DNA of 64,000 nucleotides. Origin: Olsenella intestinalis (GTDB lineage: Bacteria; Actinomycetota; Coriobacteriia; Coriobacteriales; Atopobiaceae). The first letter of the stretch is position 1. Each line of letters begins with the position of its first letter. The notes under the pieces were generated by a model. That model saw only the letters and a list, made by a program, of their open reading frames with translations, was not told the DNA's origin and ran no database searches. Shown here piece by piece: positions 17,311 to 32,820 of the stretch. Made by a program: the position numbers and the translations under genes. The stretch covers positions 949,501 to 1,013,500 of the forward strand of contig NZ_JALGRK010000001.1 of the NCBI RefSeq assembly GCF_023276655.1. The letters are read 5' to 3'.

Positions 17311-19560
17311 ATGAGCATACATACGCCGAGAAGAGCAACGAACCACAGACGGACGCGTCTCCTTGGCATCGCCTCGGGCCTGGCCCTTGCCGTCGCGCTC
17401 CTCGTGACCGGATGCCAGGCTCAGCAGGGCGGCTCGTCCACAGCAAGCGACGGCTCCTACTCGACCGTCCAGTCCGGCAAGCTCACGGTCGTCTCCGACC
17501 TCTCCAACCCGCCCTTCGACTACATGGATGGGGAGACCCCCTCGGGCTTCGAGGTCGAGCTGATGCAGAACCTCGCCGGGCGCATGGGCCTCGAGTGCAC
17601 CTACCTCGCCCCGCTCAAGTTCGACTCGATCATCCCCACCATCAAGCAGGGCGGCAAGGCCGACGTCGGCGCCGCCAACTTCACGATCACCGACGAGCGC
17701 CGCCAGGAGGTCGACTTCACCGAGCACTACATCGACTCCAACCAGGGCCTCGCGACCGACGCGGCCCTCGCCGACCAGGTGAAGGCCGACCTCACCGTGC
17801 TCGACACTCCCGATGCCTCCATCGCCGTCCAGGGCGGCACCACGGGCGAGGCGTGGGCGCGCGAGAACCTCCCGCACGCCACCATCGTCGCCCTCGACGA
17901 TCCGATTCAGGCGCTCACGGGCGTCCAGACCGGCCTCTACCGCGCGGCCATGGCGGACCTTCCCGTCATGGAGTACGAGGTGAAGACCGCCTACACCGGC
18001 CTCGCCGTCGCGCGTGAGATCGCCACGGGCGAGCAGTACGGCTTCGTCGTCTCCAAGGACAACCCCAACCTCACCAAGGCCCTCGACAAGGCCCTCGCCG
18101 ACGCCAAGGCCGACGGCACCCTCTCCCAGCTCGAGCTCAAGTTCTTCGGCGTCGACTTCGAGGCCGCCAAGGCCGAGAACGCCGCGCAGGCCGCGGCCGC
18201 CACGCCCGTCGAGGGCGCCACGGTCACGGGTTCCATCAAGGTCGAGAAGGCCACGGCCCGCCCGAACGAGAGCGGCGGCGACGGCGTCATCGGCGGCCAG
18301 AACACGCGCCTCACCTGGGAGGGCACGGTCGGCGTCGAGGGTGGCGTCTCCAGCGTCACGCTGTCCCTTCCCGAGGGCGCGAGCTTCGACGGCTCGACCA
18401 CCCGCGTCACCGTCCTCTCCGGCCTCGACCGCGTCAACGTCGAGAGCAAGGCCGAGCCCAAGGGCGACTCCGTCACCGTCAGCTTCGCCACGCCGGTCCC
18501 CACGGGCGCACTGCTTCGCCTCGAGGTCACCGACATGAAGTTCCCCTCGGCGGGCGGCGACTACAAGGTCGGCGGCTCCTACGTCAGCGCCTCGGGCGCC
18601 AAGGGCACGCTCGACGAGTCGCCCTCGATCGCGGTCATCGCGAACACGCCGGTCCAGGCCATCGTCAACTGGCTTGACGCCCAGCCCTGGGTCGACGCGT
18701 GGAACTCCGTGCCGTTCCTCAACATGTTCTTCAAGCCGCAGCTTATGGTGACCTCGTTCGTCTCGCTGTTCTGGGGCTGGCTGCTCTGCCTCCTGCTCGT
18801 CATCATCGCCTACCCCTTCGCCATCGCGCTGGGCCTGCTCTTCGCCATGATGAAGATCTCCCACATCAGGATCCTGCGCATCCTCGCGAGCATCTACATC
18901 AACGTGCTGCGCGGAACCCCGCTCTTCCTGCAGATCTACATCATGTTCTTCGGCCTGCCCATGATGGGCATCAACATCGACAACAACGTGCTCGGCGTGA
19001 TCGTCATCGCGATCAACTCCTCCGCCTACCAGGCCGAGATCTTCCGTGCTGGCATCCAGTCGATCCCGCAGGGCCAGTACGAGGCGGCCGCGTCGCTCGG
19101 CATGAACCGCGGCCAGACCATGTTCACGGTTATCCTCCCGCAGATGGTGCGCCGCGTCATCCCCACGGTCACGAGCGACTTCATCACCTCTTACAAGGAC
19201 ACGTCGCTGCTCTCCTCCGTCGGCGTCATGGAGCTCATGATGTTCTCGAAGAACCTCACCACGGTCTCGGGCAACATCACCCCCTACGTCGCCGCCGCCA
19301 TTTACTACCTCATCGTCACGATCCCGCTCATCAAGGTCGTCGGAATCGTCGAGAGGCGCATGGCCGACTCCGAGCGCGGCGGAGGCCCGCGTCCGAAGGC
19401 GGCCGCGCCGGCTGACGAGGAGGTCCAGCCCGCCAAGGAGAGCGCGGACGCCGCCCAGGGCATCGCCTCGGCATGCGCCCCTGCCAAGTCCGACGACAGG
19501 GGAAGCCTCGTCGACGCCCTGTCCTCGCCCTTCCGCTCCCATCCCACGCAGGAGGCGTAA
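17311..19560 (+). CDS. Amino-acid (glutamine-type) ABC transporter, fused substrate-binding protein and permease with an intervening beta-rich domain
   Basis: Lipoprotein signal VTGCQAQ, SBP3 domain, ~140-aa linker domain, HisM-type permease (LRGTPLFLQIYIMFFGLPMMG, EAAASLGMNRGQTMFTVILPQ). Confidence 0.9.
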   Translation: MSIHTPRRATNHRRTRLLGIASGLALAVALLVTGCQAQQGGSSTASDGSYSTVQSGKLTVVSDLSNPPFDYMDGETPSGFEVELMQNLAGRMGLECTYLAPLKFDSIIPTIKQGGKADVGAANFTITDERRQEVDFTEHYIDSNQGLATDAALADQVKADLTVLDTPDASIAVQGGTTGEAWARENLPHATIVALDDPIQALTGVQTGLYRAAMADLPVMEYEVKTAYTGLAVAREIATGEQYGFVVSKDNPNLTKALDKALADAKADGTLSQLELKFFGVDFEAAKAENAAQAAAATPVEGATVTGSIKVEKATARPNESGGDGVIGGQNTRLTWEGTVGVEGGVSSVTLSLPEGASFDGSTTRVTVLSGLDRVNVESKAEPKGDSVTVSFATPVPTGALLRLEVTDMKFPSAGGDYKVGGSYVSASGAKGTLDESPSIAVIANTPVQAIVNWLDAQPWVDAWNSVPFLNMFFKPQLMVTSFVSLFWGWLLCLLLVIIAYPFAIALGLLFAMMKISHIRILRILASIYINVLRGTPLFLQIYIMFFGLPMMGINIDNNVLGVIVIAINSSAYQAEIFRAGIQSIPQGQYEAAASLGMNRGQTMFTVILPQMVRRVIPTVTSDFITSYKDTSLLSSVGVMELMMFSKNLTTVSGNITPYVAAAIYYLIVTIPLIKVVGIVERRMADSERGGGPRPKAAAPADEEVQPAKESADAAQGIASACAPAKSDDRGSLVDALSSPFRSHPTQEA

Positions 19561-19563
19561 GAG

Positions 19564-20427
<864 letters not shown>

Positions 20428-20451
20428 CAAGAACACAGTGCGTTCCCCATT

Positions 20452-20480
20452 CGGGCCCCTCGATGAGGGGCCCGTTCTAT
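20452..20480 (+). terminator. Intrinsic terminator of glnQ
   Basis: CGGGCCCCTC-GAT-GAGGGGCCCG-TTCTATTT. Confidence 0.8.
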
Positions 20481-20564
20481 TTGCTGCGGCCGCACGACGA
20501 ACGCGCGTCGGTTGGGCGGCATGGGTGTGCCGGGCGGCAGATGCCGTGTCCTCGACGCCTCGTC

Positions 20565-20822
20565 GTGCAAAACCAGGGTGCCGTGGAAAGGTTCGGATTG
20601 GCGGTGAGCAAAAACTGCCCCTCGTGTACAAGGATTTGTGACGCATGGGGCGACGCGCGGGAAAGGCCTGCATAAAACAACGAAGCGCGCCAGTTGGCGC
20701 CCAGTAGTATGCATGCCTGCGATGCCTTTCGGGGAAAGGGGCCAGCCTTGCCTTGCCACAGAGGCAAGAATTGCGTTCGCGACTTTCAAAACTTGCCACG
20801 CGGGGTCTTTTTGCGAAACGTG
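20565..20822. repeat. Composite ++-- intergenic repeat element, copy 2
   Basis: Cores at 20582 and 20623 (+) and 20757 and 20797 (inverted); same architecture as 5603-5858. Confidence 0.6.
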
Positions 20823-20996
20823 GTGTGACTGGTCGTAATGTGCGGGATTCGTCGAGGGAGCGTTTACATTTGTTTACGGCGGCAACCAATTTACAACGCT
20901 ACAATATGGAGGTCGTACGATTCTTCAGGGGAGTGCGACAGCGCTTCGACTGTTAGTTCGCTCCGTGTTGGATTTGCCGAGCTTGGGGGTCGCCGA

Positions 20997-21671
20997 ATGC
21001 ACCATAAGAACATCCTGCTGGTGAGCAGGACTTCGCGATACATCGAGCGTATGCGCGAGCTGAAGCACGCGCTGGACGTCTCCATTCTCCCCAGTACCCC
21101 CGACACGTTTTCTCAGGCCATCTCCTCTGGCCACGAGTTCGACCTCGTGATCGTCGACTCCGACAACCTCGATCAGGACACGCTCAACGCGATCGACTCC
21201 TATGTCTCTGACAACGGCTTCATCCCGACCCTCGTGATCTGCGAGGAGGGCAAGCTCAGCTCGCTTCACCTGCCGTCGCAGGGGAGAAACGACTTCATCA
21301 TGGCCGGCGCCAGCGAGGCCGAGTTCGAGGTGCGCTGCGCACTGCTGCTGTGGCCTGGCGAGGAGAGCGCCCCGGCCGACATCGTCACCATCGACAACAT
21401 GACGATCAACCTGGCCACCTATCAGGTCTACATCGACGAGGAGCCCGTCGACCTCACGCTCATGGAGTACTCGCTGCTGTCGTTTTTGGCGACGCACCCG
21501 GCGCGCGCCTACTCGCGCGAGACGCTGCTGCACCGCGTGTGGGGCTTCGAGTACTGCGGCGGCACGCGTACGGTAGACGTGCACATCAGGCGTGTGCGCT
21601 CGAAGGTCGGCCCGCAGGTCGCAGCCCACATCGTGACCGTGCGCGGCGTTGGCTACCTCTTCAAGGTGTAG
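20997..21671 (+). CDS. OmpR-family response regulator (orphan)
   Basis: Receiver-like N-terminus (DLVIVDSDN) and winged-helix C-terminus (SRETLLHRVWGFEYCGGTRTVDVHIRRVRSKVG). Confidence 0.85.
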   Translation: MHHKNILLVSRTSRYIERMRELKHALDVSILPSTPDTFSQAISSGHEFDLVIVDSDNLDQDTLNAIDSYVSDNGFIPTLVICEEGKLSSLHLPSQGRNDFIMAGASEAEFEVRCALLLWPGEESAPADIVTIDNMTINLATYQVYIDEEPVDLTLMEYSLLSFLATHPARAYSRETLLHRVWGFEYCGGTRTVDVHIRRVRSKVGPQVAAHIVTVRGVGYLFKV

Positions 21672-21830
21672 CTCGCGCCATCCGGTCCCGCGAGGCAAAC
21701 TAAGGCCCGTTTTCAGGAAACCAAAAGGCTTGTCTTCCTAAGGTGTTCGTCCGAGGGGAGACGGGTCTTTTTTCGTGAGATGGGTAGAGTAGTCGATGTG
21801 AAACCTATTGGTCTATTGCTTTGGGAAGGA

Positions 21831-23390
21831 ATGATCATGAGCACGTTCGATAACGGCCGTCCTCCGATTCCTGGCATGGATGACAACTCCCAGGCCCAGC
21901 CGGTCCCGCCCCAGGCGACGCCTGCGCAGCCCGTGCAGCCCACGCAGCAGGTGCCGGCGCAGCCGACCCAGGCGCAGCCGACCGCCCAGGCGCACGCGGC
22001 TACGACCCAGCAGGTGCCCACGCCCGGACAGGGCCAGGTTCCCCCGACGCCGCCGCAGTCGCCTCGCCCCTCGGGCAAGGCGTCCCATGACGGCGACGGC
22101 AAACCCAAGGGCACGCGTCCCGCGGCGAGCATCGCGCTTGGCCTCGTCGGCGGCCTGATCGGCGCCGCCCTCATCGTCTTCGTCCTCAAGGCGGTCGGCT
22201 TCTTCGGTGGCGTGAGTGGCATCAAGACCACCGACGGCGCGACGGGCCAGTCCATCAACATCACGGCCGACGGCGAGAACATGTCGGTCGCCAAGGCCGC
22301 CGCGGCGAAGGCGCTGCCCTCCGTCGTGGTCGTCAACGTGACCACCCAGCAGGGGTCGGGCCTGGGCTCGGGCGTCGTCTACGACACCTCGGGCAACATC
22401 ATCACCAACTACCACGTTATCGACGGCGCCACGTCCGTGTCGGTCACCGTCAACGGCAAGAGCCTCGACGCCAAGGTCGTGGGCTCCGACCCGACGAGCG
22501 ACCTCGCGGTCCTGCACGTCGACCTCGGTGACACGCAGGTCACGCCCATGGAGATCGGCGACTCCGACAAGCTCGTCGCCGGCGACTGGGTCATGTCCGT
22601 CGGCAGCCCTTTCGGCCTCGACCAGTCTGTCTCCGCGGGCATCGTCAGCTCGCTCGCTCGCAACCAGATGATGCAGTCCACCTCGGGCTACACGCTCTAC
22701 ACCAACCTCATCCAGACCGACGCCGCGGTTAACCCCGGCAACTCCGGCGGCGCGCTCGTCGACGCCGAGGGCAAGCTCGTGGGCATCTGCACGCTGTTCT
22801 CGTCCGACACCGAGTCCTTCGCGGGCATCGGGTTCGCGATCCCGGTCAACTACGCCGTCAACGTCGCGAACAAGATCATCGCCGGCGAGACCGTGACCCA
22901 CGCCTACATCGGCCTCTCGATGCAGACCGTGAACGCCCAGAACGCGACGGCCAACAACCTGTCCGTCAACCAGGGCGCCTACGTGGCCGAGGTCGCCTCG
23001 GGCGGTCCCGCTGAGAAGGCCGGCATCCAGAAGGGCGACATCATCACGGCGGTCAACGGCAAGGCCATCACCTCCGCCGACGGCATGATCCTGGACGTGC
23101 GCTCGCACGAGGTCGGCCAGACCGTCTCCGTCACGTTCATGCGTGGCAAGGAGGAGAAGACCGTCGACGTCACGCTCGGCTCCGACGAGGCCCTGCAGGA
23201 GCAGCAGAAGAAGCAGAACACCGTGAGCGACACGGGCTCCGGCATCGGCAACGGAACGGGCAACGGCATCGGCAACGGCACCGGCAACGGCTCGAACAGT
23301 GACATGCTCGAGAGGATCTACGAGTACCTGTACAACAACCGTGGCGGCTCGTACGACACGAGCGCCGGCGTCACGGGCGAGGCCGCGTAG
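21831..23390 (+). CDS. HtrA/DegP-like trypsin-PDZ serine protease
   Basis: One TM, GSGVVYDTSGNIITNYHVI, NPGNSGGAL, PDZ domain; P/Q-rich N-terminus and GNGTGNGIGNG repeats. Confidence 0.92.
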   Translation: MIMSTFDNGRPPIPGMDDNSQAQPVPPQATPAQPVQPTQQVPAQPTQAQPTAQAHAATTQQVPTPGQGQVPPTPPQSPRPSGKASHDGDGKPKGTRPAASIALGLVGGLIGAALIVFVLKAVGFFGGVSGIKTTDGATGQSINITADGENMSVAKAAAAKALPSVVVVNVTTQQGSGLGSGVVYDTSGNIITNYHVIDGATSVSVTVNGKSLDAKVVGSDPTSDLAVLHVDLGDTQVTPMEIGDSDKLVAGDWVMSVGSPFGLDQSVSAGIVSSLARNQMMQSTSGYTLYTNLIQTDAAVNPGNSGGALVDAEGKLVGICTLFSSDTESFAGIGFAIPVNYAVNVANKIIAGETVTHAYIGLSMQTVNAQNATANNLSVNQGAYVAEVASGGPAEKAGIQKGDIITAVNGKAITSADGMILDVRSHEVGQTVSVTFMRGKEEKTVDVTLGSDEALQEQQKKQNTVSDTGSGIGNGTGNGIGNGTGNGSNSDMLERIYEYLYNNRGGSYDTSAGVTGEAA

Positions 23391-23408
23391 CCTCAACACA
23401 TAGCGTCA

Positions 23409-23446
23409 GGGGAGGGGGACTCGCATCGCGGGTCCCCCTCCTTTTG
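23409..23446 (+). terminator. Intrinsic terminator of htrA
   Basis: GGAGGGGGAC...GTCCCCCTCC-TTTT. Confidence 0.8.
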
Positions 23447-23474
23447 TCGTGGACGCGTGAATCTGGTTTGAAGG

Positions 23475-23489
23475 TACCCCATAGGGGTA
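23475..23489. promoter_or_regulatory. CsoR-type operator TACCCCATAGGGGTA
   Basis: Palindrome upstream of csoR-copA. Confidence 0.7.
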
Positions 23490-23505
23490 TAGTGTGTCTC
23501 GAAGG

Positions 23506-23520
23506 AACCCCATGGGGGTA
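23506..23520. promoter_or_regulatory. Second CsoR-type operator AACCCCATGGGGGTA
   Basis: Palindrome 31 bp after the first. Confidence 0.65.
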
Positions 23521-23544
23521 TGCAACCGAAAGAAGGGACGGCTC

Positions 23545-23862
23545 ATGGCCGAGAAGAGCGAGCGCTCCGCCTGCACCTGCGCCGCGCACAAGCACACGCC
23601 GCGCTCCGACAAGCTCAAGCACGACGTGGGATGCCGCATCAACCGCACGGTCGGCCAGCTGAACGGCATCAAGCAGATGGTGGAGGAGGACCGCTACTGC
23701 GGCGACGTCCTCACGCAGCTCGCCGCCGTCGAGAGCGCCGTCAAGGCGATCAGCCGCATGGTCATGCAGGACCACCTCGAGACCTGCGTGGTCGAGCGCA
23801 TCCAGGACGGCGACACCCAGGTGACCGACGAGGTCATGTCCCTCTTCAAGAAGTTCATGTAG
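23545..23862 (+). CDS. csoR: CsoR-family metal-sensitive repressor
   Basis: [56 protein letters not shown]. Confidence 0.9.
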   Translation: MAEKSERSACTCAAHKHTPRSDKLKHDVGCRINRTVGQLNGIKQMVEEDRYCGDVLTQLAAVESAVKAISRMVMQDHLETCVVERIQDGDTQVTDEVMSLFKKFM

Positions 23863-23885
23863 GCACGGCCCGAGGGAGGCACGCA

Positions 23886-28912
<5,027 letters not shown>

Positions 28913-28916
28913 CCCT

Positions 28917-30893
28917 ATGGCGGCCGACGTCTCGACAGAAGATACCGGCAGGCTCGACGCGGGCGACACCGGCAAGCTCGCCGGTCGCGCCCCGCGCGGC
29001 AGCTTCGCCCGCGCGAACCACGTGCGCGCCCTCGACGGCCTGCGCGCGCTGGCCATCATCGCGGTCATCTGCTACCACGCCTGGCCGGCCCAGGTGCCGG
29101 GCGGGTTCCTCGGCGTGACGGTCTTCTTCGTGCTCACCGGCTTCCTCACGACGCGCAGCGTCTGGGTCGAGCAGCGGCGCTCGGGGTCCTTCGACTTCGT
29201 GCGCTACGCCCGCCGCCGCCTCGAGCGCATCGCGCCCGCCATGCTTGCCATGGTCCTCGTCACGATCGTCGCCTCGGCGATCCTGAGCGCCAACCTCCTG
29301 GTCAAGGTCCACGCCGACGCGATGCCGTCGGCCCTCTTCTACAGCAACTGGCACTACATCGCCAGCCAGGTGTCCTACTTCCAGGCGGCTGGGCTCCCGT
29401 CGCCGCTCACGCACCTCTGGTTCACGAGCCTCTCCATGCAGTTCTACCTGCTCTGGCCGCCCGTGCTCCTGGTCCTGTGGGCCCTTGCGCGCCGCCGTCG
29501 CACGCTCGGCTACGTTGTGGGGCTTCTCGCGCTCGCGTCCACGGTGCTCATGGCCCTGCTCTTCGACCCCGCCGCCGACACGGCGCGCGTCTACTACGGG
29601 CTCGACACGCGTCTCGCCGAGATGATGGTCGGCGCCTTCCTCGGCGTCTGCTACCCCATGCTGCGTCGCGGCCGTGACCACGTGCGCAGCTGGGAGGACG
29701 GCGTCTCCTGGGTGCTGCTCGCGCTCTTCGTGGTCGCCTGCTTCTTCGTGAGTGGCTCCTCGCACCTGCTCTTCCGTGGCGGCTTCCTCGTCTGCGCGCT
29801 CGGCTGCGCCATCGTCGTCCGCGCGGCCCTCTCCGGCGAGACCCTCATCGGCCGTTTCCTATCCGCACGCCCGCTCGCGTGGCTCGGCCGCCGCTCCTTC
29901 TCGCTGTTCCTCTGGCACTACCCGCTGCTGCGCCTCATGAACCCCGCAAACCGCACCTCTGACCTGCCCTGGTGGGGGTGGCTGGTCGAGCTGGCCGTCA
30001 TCGCCGTCGTCAGCGAGCTCTCCTACCACCTCTTCGAGGTGCCCGCCAAGGCGCCCGCTCCCGACGCCCGCGTTGCCCCCGTCGGCGTTGGTGCCCACCT
30101 TCGCGATGCCGCTGCGGTTCAGGCGGGGCGTCGTCGCGTTGCCCACGCCCGCGAGAAGGTGGGGGAGACCTTCTCCAAGGCTCCCGCCGAGCGCGTGCGC
30201 ACCGCCTCGGTCGCGCTGGGCCTCACGGCCGCGCTTCTCGTCACCTTCGTTCCTCTCGACTGGGACCGCATGGTCGCGGAGACCACCGGCTCGGGTGGTG
30301 CCGCCGACCAGGCCAACGTGCCCGCCGTCGAGGCGGCGCCCGCCAAGCCCGCCGCGATCGCCGAGCGCGTCCCCGAGAACCTCGACACGACCAAGTGGAC
30401 CTACGACGCCGCCACGGGCACCTGCAGCGCGCGCGTGCTCGTCATCGGCGACTCGGTGGTCGCCGGCGTGAGCCCGCTTCTCGAGGAGATGCTTCCCAAC
30501 GCCCGCATCGACGCTGCGGTCTCCCGCCAGTTCTACACGATGCCCGACCTCTATGCGGAGGACGTCGCCGACGGATACGATCCCGACGTCGTGATCGTCG
30601 CGCTCGGCTCCAACGGGGCGATCCGCGACGACGCCATGATCCAGGACGCCGTCGACGCAGTGGGCGGACGCCCCATCTACTTCGTGACCGTGCGCAATCC
30701 CTATCCGATCCAGGACACCAACAACGAGATGCTGCGCGCCAACGCGGCCACGAACGCGAATGCGGGCATCATCGACTGGAACGGCGCCTCCGAGGGCCAC
30801 GACGACTACATCGTTGCCGACGGCACCCATCCCACGGCCGAGGGGATGGAGGTCTACGCCAAGCTCATCCGTCAGGCGCTCGTGGGCGTCTAG
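28917..30893 (+). CDS. OatA-like acyltransferase (acyltransferase 3 plus SGNH domain)
   Basis: HVRALDGLRALAIIAVICYHA, multiple TM segments, SGNH-type VIGDSVVAG and DGTHPT. Confidence 0.9.
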   Translation: MAADVSTEDTGRLDAGDTGKLAGRAPRGSFARANHVRALDGLRALAIIAVICYHAWPAQVPGGFLGVTVFFVLTGFLTTRSVWVEQRRSGSFDFVRYARRRLERIAPAMLAMVLVTIVASAILSANLLVKVHADAMPSALFYSNWHYIASQVSYFQAAGLPSPLTHLWFTSLSMQFYLLWPPVLLVLWALARRRRTLGYVVGLLALASTVLMALLFDPAADTARVYYGLDTRLAEMMVGAFLGVCYPMLRRGRDHVRSWEDGVSWVLLALFVVACFFVSGSSHLLFRGGFLVCALGCAIVVRAALSGETLIGRFLSARPLAWLGRRSFSLFLWHYPLLRLMNPANRTSDLPWWGWLVELAVIAVVSELSYHLFEVPAKAPAPDARVAPVGVGAHLRDAAAVQAGRRRVAHAREKVGETFSKAPAERVRTASVALGLTAALLVTFVPLDWDRMVAETTGSGGAADQANVPAVEAAPAKPAAIAERVPENLDTTKWTYDAATGTCSARVLVIGDSVVAGVSPLLEEMLPNARIDAAVSRQFYTMPDLYAEDVADGYDPDVVIVALGSNGAIRDDAMIQDAVDAVGGRPIYFVTVRNPYPIQDTNNEMLRANAATNANAGIIDWNGASEGHDDYIVADGTHPTAEGMEVYAKLIRQALVGV

Positions 30894-30940
30894 CGAGAGT
30901 GGGGCTCTGCTCGCGCGCGACATAGTGAGAACGGTCGTGG

Positions 30941-30972
30941 GCCGCCCGGCATGTGCCGGGCGGCCTTTTTCG
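30941..30972 (+). terminator. Intrinsic terminator
   Basis: GGCCGCCCGGC-ATGT-GCCGGGCGGCC-TTTTT. Confidence 0.85.
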
Positions 30973-31139
30973 TGTGGGGCGCGCTCTTGCGTGCTTGGCG
31001 TGGACGAGTGGGTGCGTTCGGGCCGCAGGGAGGATGTGGGGCACCTTCGGTCGAAACGACACGGGTCGGCATAGGTGCATTCCGTATCCTTTTATATGTG
31101 TCTATGCAGGTAGTGTTCGAATTCCAGGGGAGTGATCGT

Positions 31140-32273
31140 ATGGAACGCAAACGGATGGGCAGGCTGCTCGCGGCCTTCGCGGTCGCGCTCGTCGCGGCGC
31201 TGGGGCTCGTGCTGGGCCTCGGCTCGACGGCGTATGCGAAGGAGTACACGACCCTGAGCGTGGGGGACGTCCTTCACGTGGGCGACACCATCAACTCGAC
31301 GACCGTGTATGTCCCTAATACGGAAATGTCGTTGGACACACACGAAAGGCCATGGACTTTGGTAAGGTGCGATGTCGACACAAGCAAACCGGGGACTGAG
31401 GGGGTCGTCGAGTCAGACAGTGGCCCCTACTACTCCTTTAAGGATAGAAGCAATAGCTATTCCATCTATTCTACGTTTTCGGGTGTTGGAGGCATAGTTT
31501 ACGCCGCAACCACCACCTCCGACGGCATCTACGTGAAGGAGTTTGGTGAGGCCGAGGATAACGCTGTGCAAGTGACGTTTGCCGTCCATGAGCCCGTGCG
31601 CGCCAAGAGCGTCGAGCTGGACCAGGCGACTGCGACGCTCGAGGTCGGCAAGGCCGTGACGCTCAAGGCCACCGTCAAGCCCGACGACGCCCCCGACAAG
31701 TCCGTGACGTGGAAGAGCTCCGACGAGAAGGTCGCCACCGTCGAGGATGGCGTCGTGACCGCGGTTGCCCCCGGCGAGGCCACCATCACCGCGACGAGCG
31801 TGGACAACCCCGAGGCCACGGCCGCTTGCGCGGTGACCGTCAAGGCGGCTCCCGGCCCCGAGCCGGCCGAGGGTCAGGACATGTTCCGCCTGTACAACCC
31901 CTACAGCGGCGAGCACTTCTACACCGCGAGCGCCTACGAGCGCGATGCGCTCGTGGGGCTTGGCTGGCATGGCGAGGGCGTTGGCTGGGTCGCCCCGGCC
32001 GAGGGTGCGCCGGTCTACCGCCTGTACAACCCCTACGCGGGCGACCATCACTACACGGTGAGCGCCTTCGAGCGCGACCATCTCGTCGAGCTTGGCTGGA
32101 CGGACGAGGGCGTTGGCTGGTACTCCGCCGGCGAGAACGGCGTGCCGGTCTATCGCCAGTACAACCCCTACGCCAGCGCGGGCACCCACAACTACACGAC
32201 GAGCGCCTTCGAGGCGGAGTGCCTCGTGGGCCTCGGCTGGCTGTACGAGGGCATCGGCTGGTACGGGCTGTAG
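31140..32273 (+). CDS. Secreted protein with Big_2-type Ig-like domain and YNPYSGEHFYT repeats (DUF5648-like)
   Basis: Signal peptide; KAVTLKATVKPDDAPDKSVTWKSSDEKVATV; three RLYNPY.G.H.YT.S repeats. Confidence 0.8.
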   Translation: MERKRMGRLLAAFAVALVAALGLVLGLGSTAYAKEYTTLSVGDVLHVGDTINSTTVYVPNTEMSLDTHERPWTLVRCDVDTSKPGTEGVVESDSGPYYSFKDRSNSYSIYSTFSGVGGIVYAATTTSDGIYVKEFGEAEDNAVQVTFAVHEPVRAKSVELDQATATLEVGKAVTLKATVKPDDAPDKSVTWKSSDEKVATVEDGVVTAVAPGEATITATSVDNPEATAACAVTVKAAPGPEPAEGQDMFRLYNPYSGEHFYTASAYERDALVGLGWHGEGVGWVAPAEGAPVYRLYNPYAGDHHYTVSAFERDHLVELGWTDEGVGWYSAGENGVPVYRQYNPYASAGTHNYTTSAFEAECLVGLGWLYEGIGWYGL

Positions 32274-32302
32274 CCTGCGCGTGACGGAGCGATAAAGGAC
32301 GA

Positions 32303-32338
32303 GGGCTGCCCGGCGATTGCCGGGCAGCCCTTCTTTTG
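32303..32338 (+). terminator. Intrinsic terminator
   Basis: GGGCTGCCCGGC-GATT-GCCGGGCAGCCC-TTCTTTTG. Confidence 0.85.
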
Positions 32339-32373
32339 TCGGAAGTGCGGATGGGCGTCGTCTGGCCGGTGGC

Positions 32374-32718
32374 CTAGTACGTGACGCTGAAGCTCTTCTC
32401 GCCCTCGATGACGGGGACGTTCTCGCGGCTCGTGACCGTGGCCTCGATCCAGGTTCGGTCGCTCTCGCACTCGTCGAGCAGGGCGCGCTCGTAGGCGTCG
32501 ACGTCTTTGGGCAGACCCTGCACCTCGAGCAGCACGTCGCCGTCGGGGAGGTTCTTGACCCAGCCGGTCACCTTGTCCTCGTCGGCCACGCAGGTCGCCG
32601 TGTAGCGAAATCCCACGGCCTGGACCCTGCCCGTGAAGCGGAGGCGGCGCCTCACGAAGCCGGACGTGTCGCGGTCGTTGCCGCGCGCTCTTCTCCTCCA
32701 CGGCAGCACGATGCCCAT
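32374..32718 (-). CDS. Acylphosphatase
   Basis: GRVQAVGFRYTATCVADEDKVTGWVKNLPDG. Confidence 0.92.
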   Translation of the reverse strand: MGIVLPWRRRARGNDRDTSGFVRRRLRFTGRVQAVGFRYTATCVADEDKVTGWVKNLPDGDVLLEVQGLPKDVDAYERALLDECESDRTWIEATVTSRENVPVIEGEKSFSVTY

Positions 32719-32757
32719 GAGAACCTCCCTGGGGCCTGGCCCCTTGACATAGAAAAG

Positions 32758-32787
32758 GAGACGGCCGCGGATGCGACCGTCTCCCAT
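32758..32787. terminator. Hairpin GGAGACGG...CCGTCTCC between fruA and acylphosphatase
   Basis: 8-bp inverted repeat downstream of fruA stop. Confidence 0.5.
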
Positions 32788-32820
32788 GATACGTGCTTTG
32801 CGTCGCGTGAGACGCGTCCC

